Below are positions 6,251-11,883 of a stretch of 11,883 bases of DNA, piece after piece. Position numbers and translations under genes: made by a program. The notes beneath the pieces were generated by a model. It did not search any database. It was not told where the DNA came from and worked only from the letters and a program-made list of their open reading frames with translations. This DNA comes from Anaerolineae bacterium (GTDB lineage Bacteria > Chloroflexota > Anaerolineae > 4572-78 > J111): positions 1-11,883 of the forward strand of contig JAHDWA010000149.1 in assembly GCA_023382535.1 (NCBI GenBank). Direction: 5' to 3'. How positions within the stretch are numbered: the first letter of the stretch is position 1; each line of letters opens with the position of its first letter.

Positions 6251-6276
6251 AGCCAATTTGGCTAAGTATAGCCAAA
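6251..6276. repeat. Operator-like cluster of AGCCAA half-sites
   Basis: AGCCAA-T-TTGGCT (6251-6263) is an inverted repeat whose right half also forms TTTGGCTA-AGTA-TAGCCAAA (6257-6276), a second perfect inverted repeat. The result is three evenly placed half-sites in alternating orientation. No T-tract follows, so a protein-binding site is more likely than a terminator. Its binding partner is unknown. Confidence 0.45.
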
Positions 6277-6344
6277 GATTAGCTTTACTCCAGGCCTTAC
6301 TACCCAGAATTATAAACATATCTACATAAAATGTCAAGAGTTAC

Positions 6345-6397
6345 TTGTAACTTTGGGGGGTAGGTGTTATAATTAGTCCTACCTTTGTAGGGGAGGT
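6345..6397 (+). promoter_or_regulatory. Promoter, operator-like repeat and ribosome site of the ATPase/RHH operon
   Basis: TTGTAA (6345-6350), a 17-bp spacer and TATAAT (6368-6373) form a good promoter. GGTAGG (6359-6364) and CCTACC (6378-6383) make a perfect 6-bp inverted repeat that brackets the -10 box, so a bound repressor would block transcription. CCTAC-CTTT-GTAGG (6378-6391) also forms a small hairpin near the start of the message, just before the strong ribosome site GGAGGT (6392-6397), nine bases from the ATG. The ribbon-helix-helix protein encoded in the operon is an obvious candidate repressor. Confidence 0.6.
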
Positions 6398-6406
6398 AAC
6401 TTCTTA

Positions 6407-7207
6407 ATGCTCGATTTGAGTCCACTCGGGTTAATTGAGCCGCCGTTTTCACTTTCGCCTGATCCTCGCTATTTTTATGTATCCCTTCAGCACAAAGCTA
6501 CCTTGGCCAAGGCCACCTACGCCATCGAGCAGCGGCAAGGCATTTCAGTCATTTTTGGCGATGTGGGGGTCGGTAAAACTACTATTGCCCGTCGCTTGTA
6601 TCAAGTCTATCGGGACCGGTCAGATTACCATACCGCTTATATTCCAACGCCCCTTTTTCCTTCTGATTTCCAGTTTCTCAAGAGCATTTGTGCGGAGTTC
6701 AATCTCAATCCCAAGCGCAGCAAACTTCTTCAATTGGCGGCTTTTGAGGAGTTCTTGATCAAGGCCTTCAAAGAAGATAAGAATGTGCTGCTGATCATTG
6801 ACGAAGCCCAGGGACTCATCGGGCCTCAATTTGAGTTGATCCGCCAACTGCTTAATTTTGAGACCAACACCCAGAAGTTGATCCAGATTGTATTGATCGG
6901 TCAAAATGAGTTACGCAACAAACTGCGCCTCAAACGCGCCTTGGCTTCACGCGTAGCAACCCGCTCTACGCTTGAGCCGTTGCACTTTGATGACACCCGT
7001 TCGATGATTAACTTTCGGGTGATGGTCGCCGGTCGCCAGGAAGCGCTTTTCACCGAGTCAGCTTTGGTGCGAATCTACAACTACAGCCGGGGCATGCCGC
7101 GCGATATTTGTGTGATTGGGTTGAATATTTTGCCGATTGCCATCTTAAATAAAGTGGCTGTTGTGGATGAGCCGCTGGTAGAGCAGGTTATCGAGGAGTT
7201 GCGGTAA
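6407..7207 (+). CDS. ExeA/TniB-type AAA+ ATPase
   Basis: 266 residues. The N-terminus (PPFSLSPDPRYFYVSLQHK, 12-30) is characteristic of the ExeA-like family. Walker A is at 51-58 (GDVGVGKT), Walker B at 128-133 (LLIIDE), sensor 1 at 163-169 (LIGQNEL), a likely arginine finger at R182 and a sensor 2 region at 229-234 (GMPRDI). The protein ends shortly after the AAA+ lid, so it lacks the peptidoglycan-binding C-terminal part of ExeA proper. It is closer in size to the DNA-transposition helpers such as TniB. No transposase or secretion gene is nearby. Next to a rep-parAB operon it may act on DNA in replication, segregation or copy control, but this is inference from position. It has its own promoter and strong ribosome site, and its stop overlaps the next start (TAATG). 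The family call is secure, the role is open. Confidence 0.85.
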   Translation: MLDLSPLGLIEPPFSLSPDPRYFYVSLQHKATLAKATYAIEQRQGISVIFGDVGVGKTTIARRLYQVYRDRSDYHTAYIPTPLFPSDFQFLKSICAEFNLNPKRSKLLQLAAFEEFLIKAFKEDKNVLLIIDEAQGLIGPQFELIRQLLNFETNTQKLIQIVLIGQNELRNKLRLKRALASRVATRSTLEPLHFDDTRSMINFRVMVAGRQEALFTESALVRIYNYSRGMPRDICVIGLNILPIAILNKVAVVDEPLVEQVIEELR

Positions 7208-7554
7208 TGACCGAGAAGAAAGTGACCAGAGAAGGACAGGGAACCTTTGCTCAGCTTTATGATGTGCAAGAGCAATTAAACCGGCGCGGCACTAAACCCT
7301 TAGGGCGACCGCCCAAAAAGATTCAACGCAAACCTACTACTGTCCACTTGACCAAAACCGAAGCCAGAAATTTGAACAAACTGCATCTTTTAGTCAATGA
7401 ACAGTTCTCTGTCAATCGGAGTGAATTAGTCGGTGTAGCGATTGATGTTATGACGCTTTTGTTGGAAGAAAGAGGCAAAGATGCAATTGAACACAGTCAA
7501 ATTCGAGATATAGAGGGTTTTCGGCAGTTTATTTCTGATTTCGTAAAGTCATAA
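7207..7554 (+). CDS. Ribbon-helix-helix DNA-binding protein, coupled to the ATPase
   Basis: 115 residues. A basic N-terminal arm contains GRPPKK (33-38), resembling an AT-hook. A strand (PTTVHLT, 43-49) and two helices (about 50-64 and 70-87, with VNRSELVGVAIDVM) then give the ribbon-helix-helix pattern of CopG/ParG-like dimeric regulators. The C-terminal ~28 residues are unassigned. Its ATG overlaps the ATPase stop by one base, so the two are made together. Such proteins commonly repress their own operon. The GGTAGG/CCTACC repeat around the upstream -10 box and the AGCCAA cluster are candidate targets. A role as an adaptor that brings the ATPase to DNA is also possible. AT-rich sequence with no clear GC-rich terminator follows. 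Confidence 0.72.
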   Translation: MTEKKVTREGQGTFAQLYDVQEQLNRRGTKPLGRPPKKIQRKPTTVHLTKTEARNLNKLHLLVNEQFSVNRSELVGVAIDVMTLLLEERGKDAIEHSQIRDIEGFRQFISDFVKS

Positions 7555-7618
7555 AATCATAATTTTATAAAATCGAAATAAAAATTCTCGTCTTAGAAGC
7601 ACCAGCCCGGCAAAGCAT

Positions 7619-7846
7619 CTATTTCGAAACCATTAATCTTTGAGCTTGAGCGATCAACTCTTCGAGTTTGTTCGTATCCAAAAGAGAAAACGAAATCCCC
7701 GCCATCGCCAACTCTTCATGGCCCAAATTGTGAAAGGACCGGGCGCAAGCGGTTCGAGACATGGCATCATAAATTGCCACAAAATTATCAGCCTTTGGAT
7801 TTTGTTCCAGTACATAACGGACAAATTCCACAGCAATTTTGTTCAA
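7619..7846 (-). CDS. Small hypothetical protein
   Basis: 75 residues if it starts at TTG 7846, which lies six bases after a strong AAGGAG ribosome site. The frame extends to an ATG at 7876, but that ATG overlaps a TATAAT box and has no good ribosome site, so the shorter form is preferred. The protein is mostly helical with no signal peptide or membrane segment. It contains two cysteine-free, hydrophobic-patterned helices at the ends and SRTACARSFHNLGHEEL in the middle. I do not recognise a family. It points away from the ATPase operon and toward the same strand as the glycosyltransferases, but is separated from them by 170 bases. A longer-looking frame on the opposite strand (7640-7849) has no ribosome site and is probably its shadow. 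Confidence 0.6.
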   Translation of the reverse strand: MNKIAVEFVRYVLEQNPKADNFVAIYDAMSRTACARSFHNLGHEELAMAGISFSLLDTNKLEELIAQAQRLMVSK

Positions 7847-7874
7847 TGACTGCTCCTTCCCCCAACTCGCATTC

Positions 7875-7880
7875 ATTATA
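7875..7880 (-). promoter_or_regulatory. Extended -10 promoter for the small hypothetical gene
   Basis: On the minus strand TGTTATAAT gives a TATAAT box (7880-7875) with the TGN extension of extended -10 promoters. The -35 match 17 bases away is poor (TTTTTA). The predicted start near 7868 leaves about 20 bases before the TTG start, enough for the AAGGAG site. Confidence 0.45.
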
Positions 7881-8016
7881 ACACAAGTCAGCCTCCCTAA
7901 AAATAGCGATCCTTAATAAAACCCAAAATTTAAGCTTCCCTTTTCGCAAGTGCGAGCAACGCAGAGAAGGCCGGGAAAGTTAGCAGCTTGGAGACCTCTC
8001 GCCTGGGGATCTATCG

Positions 8017-9003
8017 TTAACTAAACCGTAACTTTGATCGAAGAATGGCTTTCAGAGCCGGCTCGCCCAGATCATTGGAGAGCATCACCTCCAATGCTTG
8101 GTTTGAAACGCGCTTATGGCTTTGGATAGCCCGTCGCTGTTGTATAATGCGAGGTAGGTGTATTAAGAAGGAGAAGGTCCCGGCGAGTGAATGCAACGGT
8201 CTCTTATAAACCAGAAAAAAGTAAAACTGACCGTAAATCAATTGCCGGCTGTGTTTGACCAACAAGGCCAAGGGAATATTCTTGACCAGCAAACACAGCC
8301 GATTACGAGTCATTAGAAATACGTAGCGAGATCGTCCTATGCCTGCACCGTGACTCTTATGAAAAATCTGGGCCTCCGGGGCAAATAAGTAGCGATAACC
8401 CAACAGCCGGCCGCGCAAACCCAAATCCACATCTTCCAAATAACTGCCAAAGCCTTCATCAAACTGGCCCACTTCTTCCAGAAAGCTGCGCCGATACAGG
8501 GCCGCCCCGGCGCACGGCGAAAAAACCTCTTCTACCTCGGTGTAATTCTCAGCCGGTTGTCCCGCTCCTCGCTTGCGGGCTGAACCGTACCAGCTAAATG
8601 TGTCGCCGGCGTCGTCCATCAGGCCTGGCGTACTGAGCGAAAGCATTTTAGAGGATAAGCCAGCAACCTCCACTGGACTCTGCTCTATCTGTTCCACCAA
8701 TTGGGCTAACCAATCCGGCTGCGGTAGAGTGTCTACATTCAGCAAGACGACATACTCGCTGTCGGCTCGCTTAATACCCGCGTTTACTGCTGCGGCAAAG
8801 CCTCGATTCTTAGCATGACAGATAATTTCAACTTCGGGGTAGTGCTGTTGGACATAAGCAACCGAGTCATCGGTCGAACCGTTGTCAACCAGGATGACCC
8901 GGAAGTCCCGGAAATGCTGGGCGCGCAGGCCGTCCAGGCACCCCGGCAGCCAGCGCCGCGTATTCCAACTGGGAATGATGATGGCAGCTTTGGGTGGCGG
9001 CAT
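8017..9003 (-). CDS. Family 2 glycosyltransferase (rhamnosyltransferase-like)
   Basis: 328 residues with a GT-A fold. The N-terminal strand AAIIIPSWNTRRWL (6-19) and VDNGSTDDS (39-47) form the nucleotide-sugar site. NVDT (89-92) is the metal-binding DxD-type motif. LEDVDLGLR (189-197) carries the likely catalytic-base region. The C-terminal ~100 residues are basic and amphipathic, as in membrane-associated enzymes that extend polysaccharides. It transfers a sugar from a nucleotide or lipid-linked donor; donor and acceptor cannot be read from sequence. It is the last gene of the operon, two bases after the methyltransferase stop, with GGAAG before its ATG. No clear GC-rich terminator was seen downstream. 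Confidence 0.9.
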   Translation of the reverse strand: MPPPKAAIIIPSWNTRRWLPGCLDGLRAQHFRDFRVILVDNGSTDDSVAYVQQHYPEVEIICHAKNRGFAAAVNAGIKRADSEYVVLLNVDTLPQPDWLAQLVEQIEQSPVEVAGLSSKMLSLSTPGLMDDAGDTFSWYGSARKRGAGQPAENYTEVEEVFSPCAGAALYRRSFLEEVGQFDEGFGSYLEDVDLGLRGRLLGYRYLFAPEAQIFHKSHGAGIGRSRYVFLMTRNRLCLLVKNIPLALLVKHSRQLIYGQFYFFLVYKRPLHSLAGTFSFLIHLPRIIQQRRAIQSHKRVSNQALEVMLSNDLGEPALKAILRSKLRFS

Positions 9004-9005
9004 GG

Positions 9006-9824
9006 TTAGCTTCCAATAGGCCGAACCAGCAAAATATCTTGATACGACAAGCCCTCGGACCGGCCGCTCCAGGCCCCGTAACGCGTTGGCTCAATCAGTT
9101 GTAATCCGCATTGAGCAATGAGTTGGCGCAGAAAAACCTCGTCGTAGGCAACGGCGCTCTCTGGAGTGGTCTCACTGCGCGTTCGATAGGGACCTGATCC
9201 ATACCTGAAATCAATGCTGTTTTGACCCTGAGCGGCCAAGAGCTTCTGATTTTCGTTGAGTAAAAAGAACGTCATGAAAGCCAGCCCATCGCGCCGTAGT
9301 AAACGGCAAACCTCCCGCAAGTACTGCTCGGCATCCTCGGGCAGCAGATGGGTAAAAACCGAGGTGAGGAAGATGAAGCCAAAACTCTCATCCTCAAAGG
9401 GAAAATGATAATCCTTGGCCTGATGCTGTCCCTGGGGATTGTAGCGCTGGTTATACAAGTCGGCGTGCAAAAACCGAAAATTTGGATAGCGGCGGGTAAT
9501 GTGACGCTGGCACCAGACAATAGACTCAAAGGTGATGTCCATGCCGGTGTATGATCCGGCTTGGTTTAAATAGCCGGTCAGCGGCAGGGCCATACGCCCG
9601 GAACCGCACCCAATTTCTAGAATTTGCTCCGTGGGCTGCAGGTGAGCCAGCTCAATAAACAGCCGCAAAAATTCTCTGCCGGTTGTTTCAAAGTCCCCTC
9701 CGCCCACGTCGCGCAGCCACCAGGGCGGCAGATGAAGCTGCCCCCGCACTGCACGAGCGGCATAATCACTCAGCCTGGTCAGAAGACCAGGTTTTGGCGG
9801 CGGTTTCAGGGGAATATTTGTCAT
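9006..9824 (-). CDS. Class I SAM-dependent methyltransferase
   Basis: 272 residues. Motif I (ILEIGCGSGRMA, 68-79) binds S-adenosylmethionine, D96 in TGMDIT is the acidic residue after strand 2, and HADLY (120-124) is the next loop. FTHLLPEDAEQYLREV (157-172) followed by LLRRDG is typical of type-11 methyltransferases. The substrate is unknown. Position between two glycosyltransferase genes suggests methylation of a sugar or of the growing glycan, for example chain capping. Its ATG overlaps the GT4 stop in an ATGA junction, so translation is coupled. Confidence 0.88.
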   Translation of the reverse strand: MTNIPLKPPPKPGLLTRLSDYAARAVRGQLHLPPWWLRDVGGGDFETTGREFLRLFIELAHLQPTEQILEIGCGSGRMALPLTGYLNQAGSYTGMDITFESIVWCQRHITRRYPNFRFLHADLYNQRYNPQGQHQAKDYHFPFEDESFGFIFLTSVFTHLLPEDAEQYLREVCRLLRRDGLAFMTFFLLNENQKLLAAQGQNSIDFRYGSGPYRTRSETTPESAVAYDEVFLRQLIAQCGLQLIEPTRYGAWSGRSEGLSYQDILLVRPIGS

Positions 9825-10855
9825 AGACTATTTACCGCTAAGGGGCTTGATTTTAGAACCTGCTCGTAAACCTGCCGAAAAGAGGCAATCATCGCCTGCT
9901 GCGAGAAATCCCGTTGTCCCACCTGCCGGGCGACCTGCCGCCGGTCCTCATAACGACCGGCCAGGGTCTCAACCGCCGCCAGAATATCAGCCGGGGTGAC
10001 GGTTGCCACGACCTCACCGCAGCCAGTCTGCTCGACGTAATCGGCCATAGGGATAGAGCGGCTGACCAGCACCGGCTTGCCGGCAGCAAGCGAGTCTAAC
10101 AGGGAGTGCGGATACGATTTGATAATCGCGGGATTGGCGGCCAGGGTGATGCTGGCGTGGACTCCGGCCAGCACCTGGTTGACATCCACCAGCCGGTTCA
10201 ACACTTCGACCTGCTGCCCCAGCTTCATCCGCCGGACCCGCTGTTCCATTTCCTCGGCCAGCACGCCCCGCCACAGAAAAATGAGGCGCAGCCGCGGGTT
10301 CTGACAGGCTGCTTCCAGCAGAGCCTCGACCCCTTTGGTGCGAAACTGCCCTTTTGTCCACGGCGCTGAGCCGACCAACAATGTGATCTCCCCTCGGAGC
10401 GGCAGGGGTGAATGGGTAAAGCGGCTCGTATCAATTCCCGGCCGGACCAGGGCCACATTCGTCACCCCCCATTCCCGCAGCCGCTTCAGGCTGCGCTCGT
10501 CGGCCGCGGCGACAGCGGCCAATTGATTGAAAAAGGCCGCCGGCGGCCTTTTATCACTAACCCCGCAGCTCACCGAGTAAACCACCGGCCGCCGCAGATA
10601 GCGTAGAAACGGAAAAGGAAAGGGGTCGGGGTTGTAGAAGTGGTACAGGGCAACCTGAGCCGCTTGCGCGTGCAACTGCCTCAACTTGTGAAAGCCAAAC
10701 AACAGCCGTGGAATAAAGACCGGCGAGTGCTGGTTAGGATTGACATAGACGGTAGCGCCGCCGAAGTGGTCTTGCAGCGCGCTGATCTCCTGGGCAATGG
10801 CTTCACCCGCCGGCAGTTTGGGGGGCAGGGTAGACAGCAGATAGAGAATCTTCAT
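9821..10855 (-). CDS. Family 4-like (GT-B) glycosyltransferase
   Basis: 344 residues in two Rossmann-like halves. The N-terminal acceptor half begins MKILYLLSTLPP and lacks a signal peptide. The C-terminal donor half begins near GEITLLVGSAPWTKGQ (155-170), and the donor-binding stretch is SYPHSLLDSLAAGKPVLVS (247-265), the GT4 equivalent of the EPxGxxxLEA region. The usual glutamates are replaced here by serine and aspartate. It uses an NDP-sugar to extend a glycan on the cytoplasmic face. It lies 16 bases after the upstream GT2 stop and overlaps the methyltransferase by four bases. Confidence 0.86.
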   Translation of the reverse strand: MKILYLLSTLPPKLPAGEAIAQEISALQDHFGGATVYVNPNQHSPVFIPRLLFGFHKLRQLHAQAAQVALYHFYNPDPFPFPFLRYLRRPVVYSVSCGVSDKRPPAAFFNQLAAVAAADERSLKRLREWGVTNVALVRPGIDTSRFTHSPLPLRGEITLLVGSAPWTKGQFRTKGVEALLEAACQNPRLRLIFLWRGVLAEEMEQRVRRMKLGQQVEVLNRLVDVNQVLAGVHASITLAANPAIIKSYPHSLLDSLAAGKPVLVSRSIPMADYVEQTGCGEVVATVTPADILAAVETLAGRYEDRRQVARQVGQRDFSQQAMIASFRQVYEQVLKSSPLAVNSL

Positions 10856-10871
10856 GCGCCGCGTTCAGCCC

Positions 10872-11813
10872 TCATAAGTCAGCTTTGGCGTTTGAGATGA
10901 CCGGAAGTGGCGGCTGCGGGTTAACGGCTGCCAGCAGCCGTTCATTCTGTCCCCCAAAACGCCCTTGCAGCCCGTCGAGCAGCCCCAGGCGCACCGCTTG
11001 AGCCGTCTGCACCTGGCCGCTTAATTGGAGCTTTAGAGCCAGGGCTGCGCTGTAAAGCGTCCAGAAAGCATAGAGGAAGATATTCCGGCGGTGATGGTTG
11101 CGCAGCAGAATAAAACGGTTGCGAATGATATAATAGGTATACAGCGTGCCACGCCACTGCGAGGAGCGGCCCAGGGTGTGAAAGGCTCGCGCCCGCGCGT
11201 CTATCACGCTCAGATAACCGTGCCGGCCGGCCCGCATACATAAATCGGCGACCTCGGCGCTGAAAAAGAAGGCTTCATCCAACAGGCCCACCCGCCGAAA
11301 AACCTCGGCCCGCCCGATGATGGCGGTGCCGGGGATATAGGTGACGGAAAATACCGGCTTATCTGGGTTAAAGGTATGGAAGTGGGAGTGATGGTGTTTA
11401 ACCGGGCTGCCACCCCCCGCCGCCAGCAGCCGCTCCTTCTGCTCGGCATCAAAGAGCAGCGGCCCGATAAAACCAATGCGTTCATTCGCGGCCAGGGTTT
11501 CAAGCAGCCGGAGCGTGTCTGTCTCCCCGATCACGGCATCGTTATTTAAGAGGAGAATGGGCGCATCTCCGGCGGCCAGCGCCTCGGCAATCCCCCGATT
11601 GTTGCCGCCGGCAAAACCCAGGTTGCTGCTGTTGCGCACCAGATGAACGCGTGGGCACTCCCCGGCAATGATCTCGGCGCTGCCGTCGCCGGAAGCGTTG
11701 TCTACCACCCAGATCGCCGGTTTGAGCTGCGGCCAGGCTTCTATATGGCGGACGCAGCGAATCGTATCCGCCGCGGCGTTCCAGTTTAGAATAACCACAG
11801 AGAGCTGTATCAT
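10872..11813 (-). CDS. Family 2 glycosyltransferase, first gene of the polysaccharide operon
   Basis: 313 residues, GT-A fold. LSVVILNWNAAADT (4-17) and VVDNASGDGS (36-45) form the nucleotide-sugar site, NLGFAGGNN (64-72) is the conserved follow-on, and LLNND (88-92) is the DxD-type metal motif. FFFSAEVADLCMR (182-194) replaces the usual EDVDL with EVADL, keeping E187 and D190. A basic C-terminal region (about 215-270) with hydrophobic helices suggests membrane association. A weak purine-rich ribosome site (AAAAGAAG) directly precedes the ATG. The gene is followed closely by GT4, methyltransferase and GT2, so all four are probably one transcript making or decorating a surface glycan. Confidence 0.9.
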   Translation of the reverse strand: MIQLSVVILNWNAAADTIRCVRHIEAWPQLKPAIWVVDNASGDGSAEIIAGECPRVHLVRNSSNLGFAGGNNRGIAEALAAGDAPILLLNNDAVIGETDTLRLLETLAANERIGFIGPLLFDAEQKERLLAAGGGSPVKHHHSHFHTFNPDKPVFSVTYIPGTAIIGRAEVFRRVGLLDEAFFFSAEVADLCMRAGRHGYLSVIDARARAFHTLGRSSQWRGTLYTYYIIRNRFILLRNHHRRNIFLYAFWTLYSAALALKLQLSGQVQTAQAVRLGLLDGLQGRFGGQNERLLAAVNPQPPLPVISNAKADL

Positions 11814-11833
11814 CTTCTTTTGACTCGCGGCTC

Positions 11834-11862
11834 ATTCTAACATAGTATAGGGGGGTGGGCAA
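11834..11862 (-). promoter_or_regulatory. Possible promoter of the glycosyltransferase operon
   Basis: On the minus strand TTGCCC (11862-11857), a 17-bp spacer and TAGAAT (11839-11834) fit a moderate sigma-70 promoter about 20 bases before the first GT2 start. An alternative -10 (TATACT) lies in the spacer. The predicted leader is very short. Confidence 0.35.
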
Positions 11863-11883
11863 AACAATGCATTTAGCCATCAA

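Larger units (their letters stand above)
5952..6406. other. Divergent control region between rep (-) and the ATPase operon (+)
   Basis: No convincing protein is encoded in these ~455 bases. Left to right it holds the rep leader (to about 6050, AT-rich, with no clear rep promoter), a sigma-70-like promoter (6068-6097), a predicted small RNA ending in a terminator (6104-6238), an inverted-repeat cluster (6251-6276), and the promoter, operator-like repeat and ribosome site of the ATPase gene (6345-6397). Confidence 0.6.

Noticed and set aside
1964..6406. Canonical chromosomal parS (core GTTTCACGTGAAAC) and DnaA boxes (TTATNCACA)
   Set aside because: Looked for on both strands in the replication block and not found, so the segment is not called a chromosomal oriC.
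6407..7554. Transposition module (TniB/IstB-like ATPase as part of a transposon)
   Set aside because: No transposase, terminal inverted repeats or target-site duplications are visible nearby. The ATPase pairs with an RHH gene instead.
7552..7575. ATAAAAT-CATA-ATTTTAT after the RHH gene as a terminator
   Set aside because: The stem contains only A-T pairs and would be too weak to terminate transcription.
7640..7849. 69-residue open frame on the plus strand
   Set aside because: No ribosome site, and it lies antisense to the minus-strand gene, which has a strong AAGGAG site and promoter.
7932..7962. TCGCA-AG-TGCGA hairpin as a terminator of the glycosyltransferase operon
   Set aside because: The stem is only five pairs with a two-base loop and no proper T-tract in the minus-strand direction.
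11542..11883. 113-residue minus-strand frame reaching the window edge
   Set aside because: It overlaps the first GT2 gene in another frame. The GT2 motifs are clear, so this is a shadow.

Overview
The window looks like DNA from a Chloroflexota bacterium (Anaerolineae/Ardenticatenia-like). This rests on protein flavour: the DnaA-domain-I-like replication protein, the ExeA-type ATPase, the PrsW-like protein and a multi-pass membrane protein of the SCO7613 C-terminal-domain type. It was judged by eye without a database search. I see no transposase, integrase, tRNA or CRISPR array.

Layout. 94-1956 (+ strand): the C-terminal end of a large polytopic membrane protein, broken by a one-base frameshift, followed by a PrsW-like intramembrane protein. 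1964-6002 (- strand): a compact replication and partition operon reading rep, then parA, then parB, ending in a 38-bp perfect palindrome. 6003-6406: a control region with a strong promoter driving a predicted ~135-nt structured RNA, inverted repeats, and a second promoter with an operator-like repeat around its -10 box. 6407-7554 (+): a two-gene operon of an ExeA/TniB-type AAA+ ATPase translationally coupled to a ribbon-helix-helix protein. 7619-7846 (-): a small unrecognised protein. 8017-11813 (-): a tightly packed operon of GT2, GT4, methyltransferase and GT2 genes, probably for a surface polysaccharide. The glycosyltransferase block looks more GC-rich than the replication block.

The central point is that 1964-7554 reads as a complete replicon core. 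A 16-bp palindrome, GGGAACCYGGGTTCCC, occurs three times, all in the rep-parA-parB operon: after parB (overlapping its terminator), inside parB and inside rep. It is a strong candidate for a new parS centromere. The middle of rep carries about ten copies of GGTAAAYC/GRTTTACC (iterons) next to an AT-rich block of 9-bp tandem repeats, so the origin probably lies inside the rep gene, as in the RepA_N plasmids of Gram-positives. ParB is unusually long and carries a degenerate second copy of part of its CTPase domain at its C-terminus. The divergent small RNA and the ATPase/RHH operon probably regulate or assist this replicon. Whether the replicon is a plasmid, a secondary chromosome or an integrated element cannot be decided from this window.
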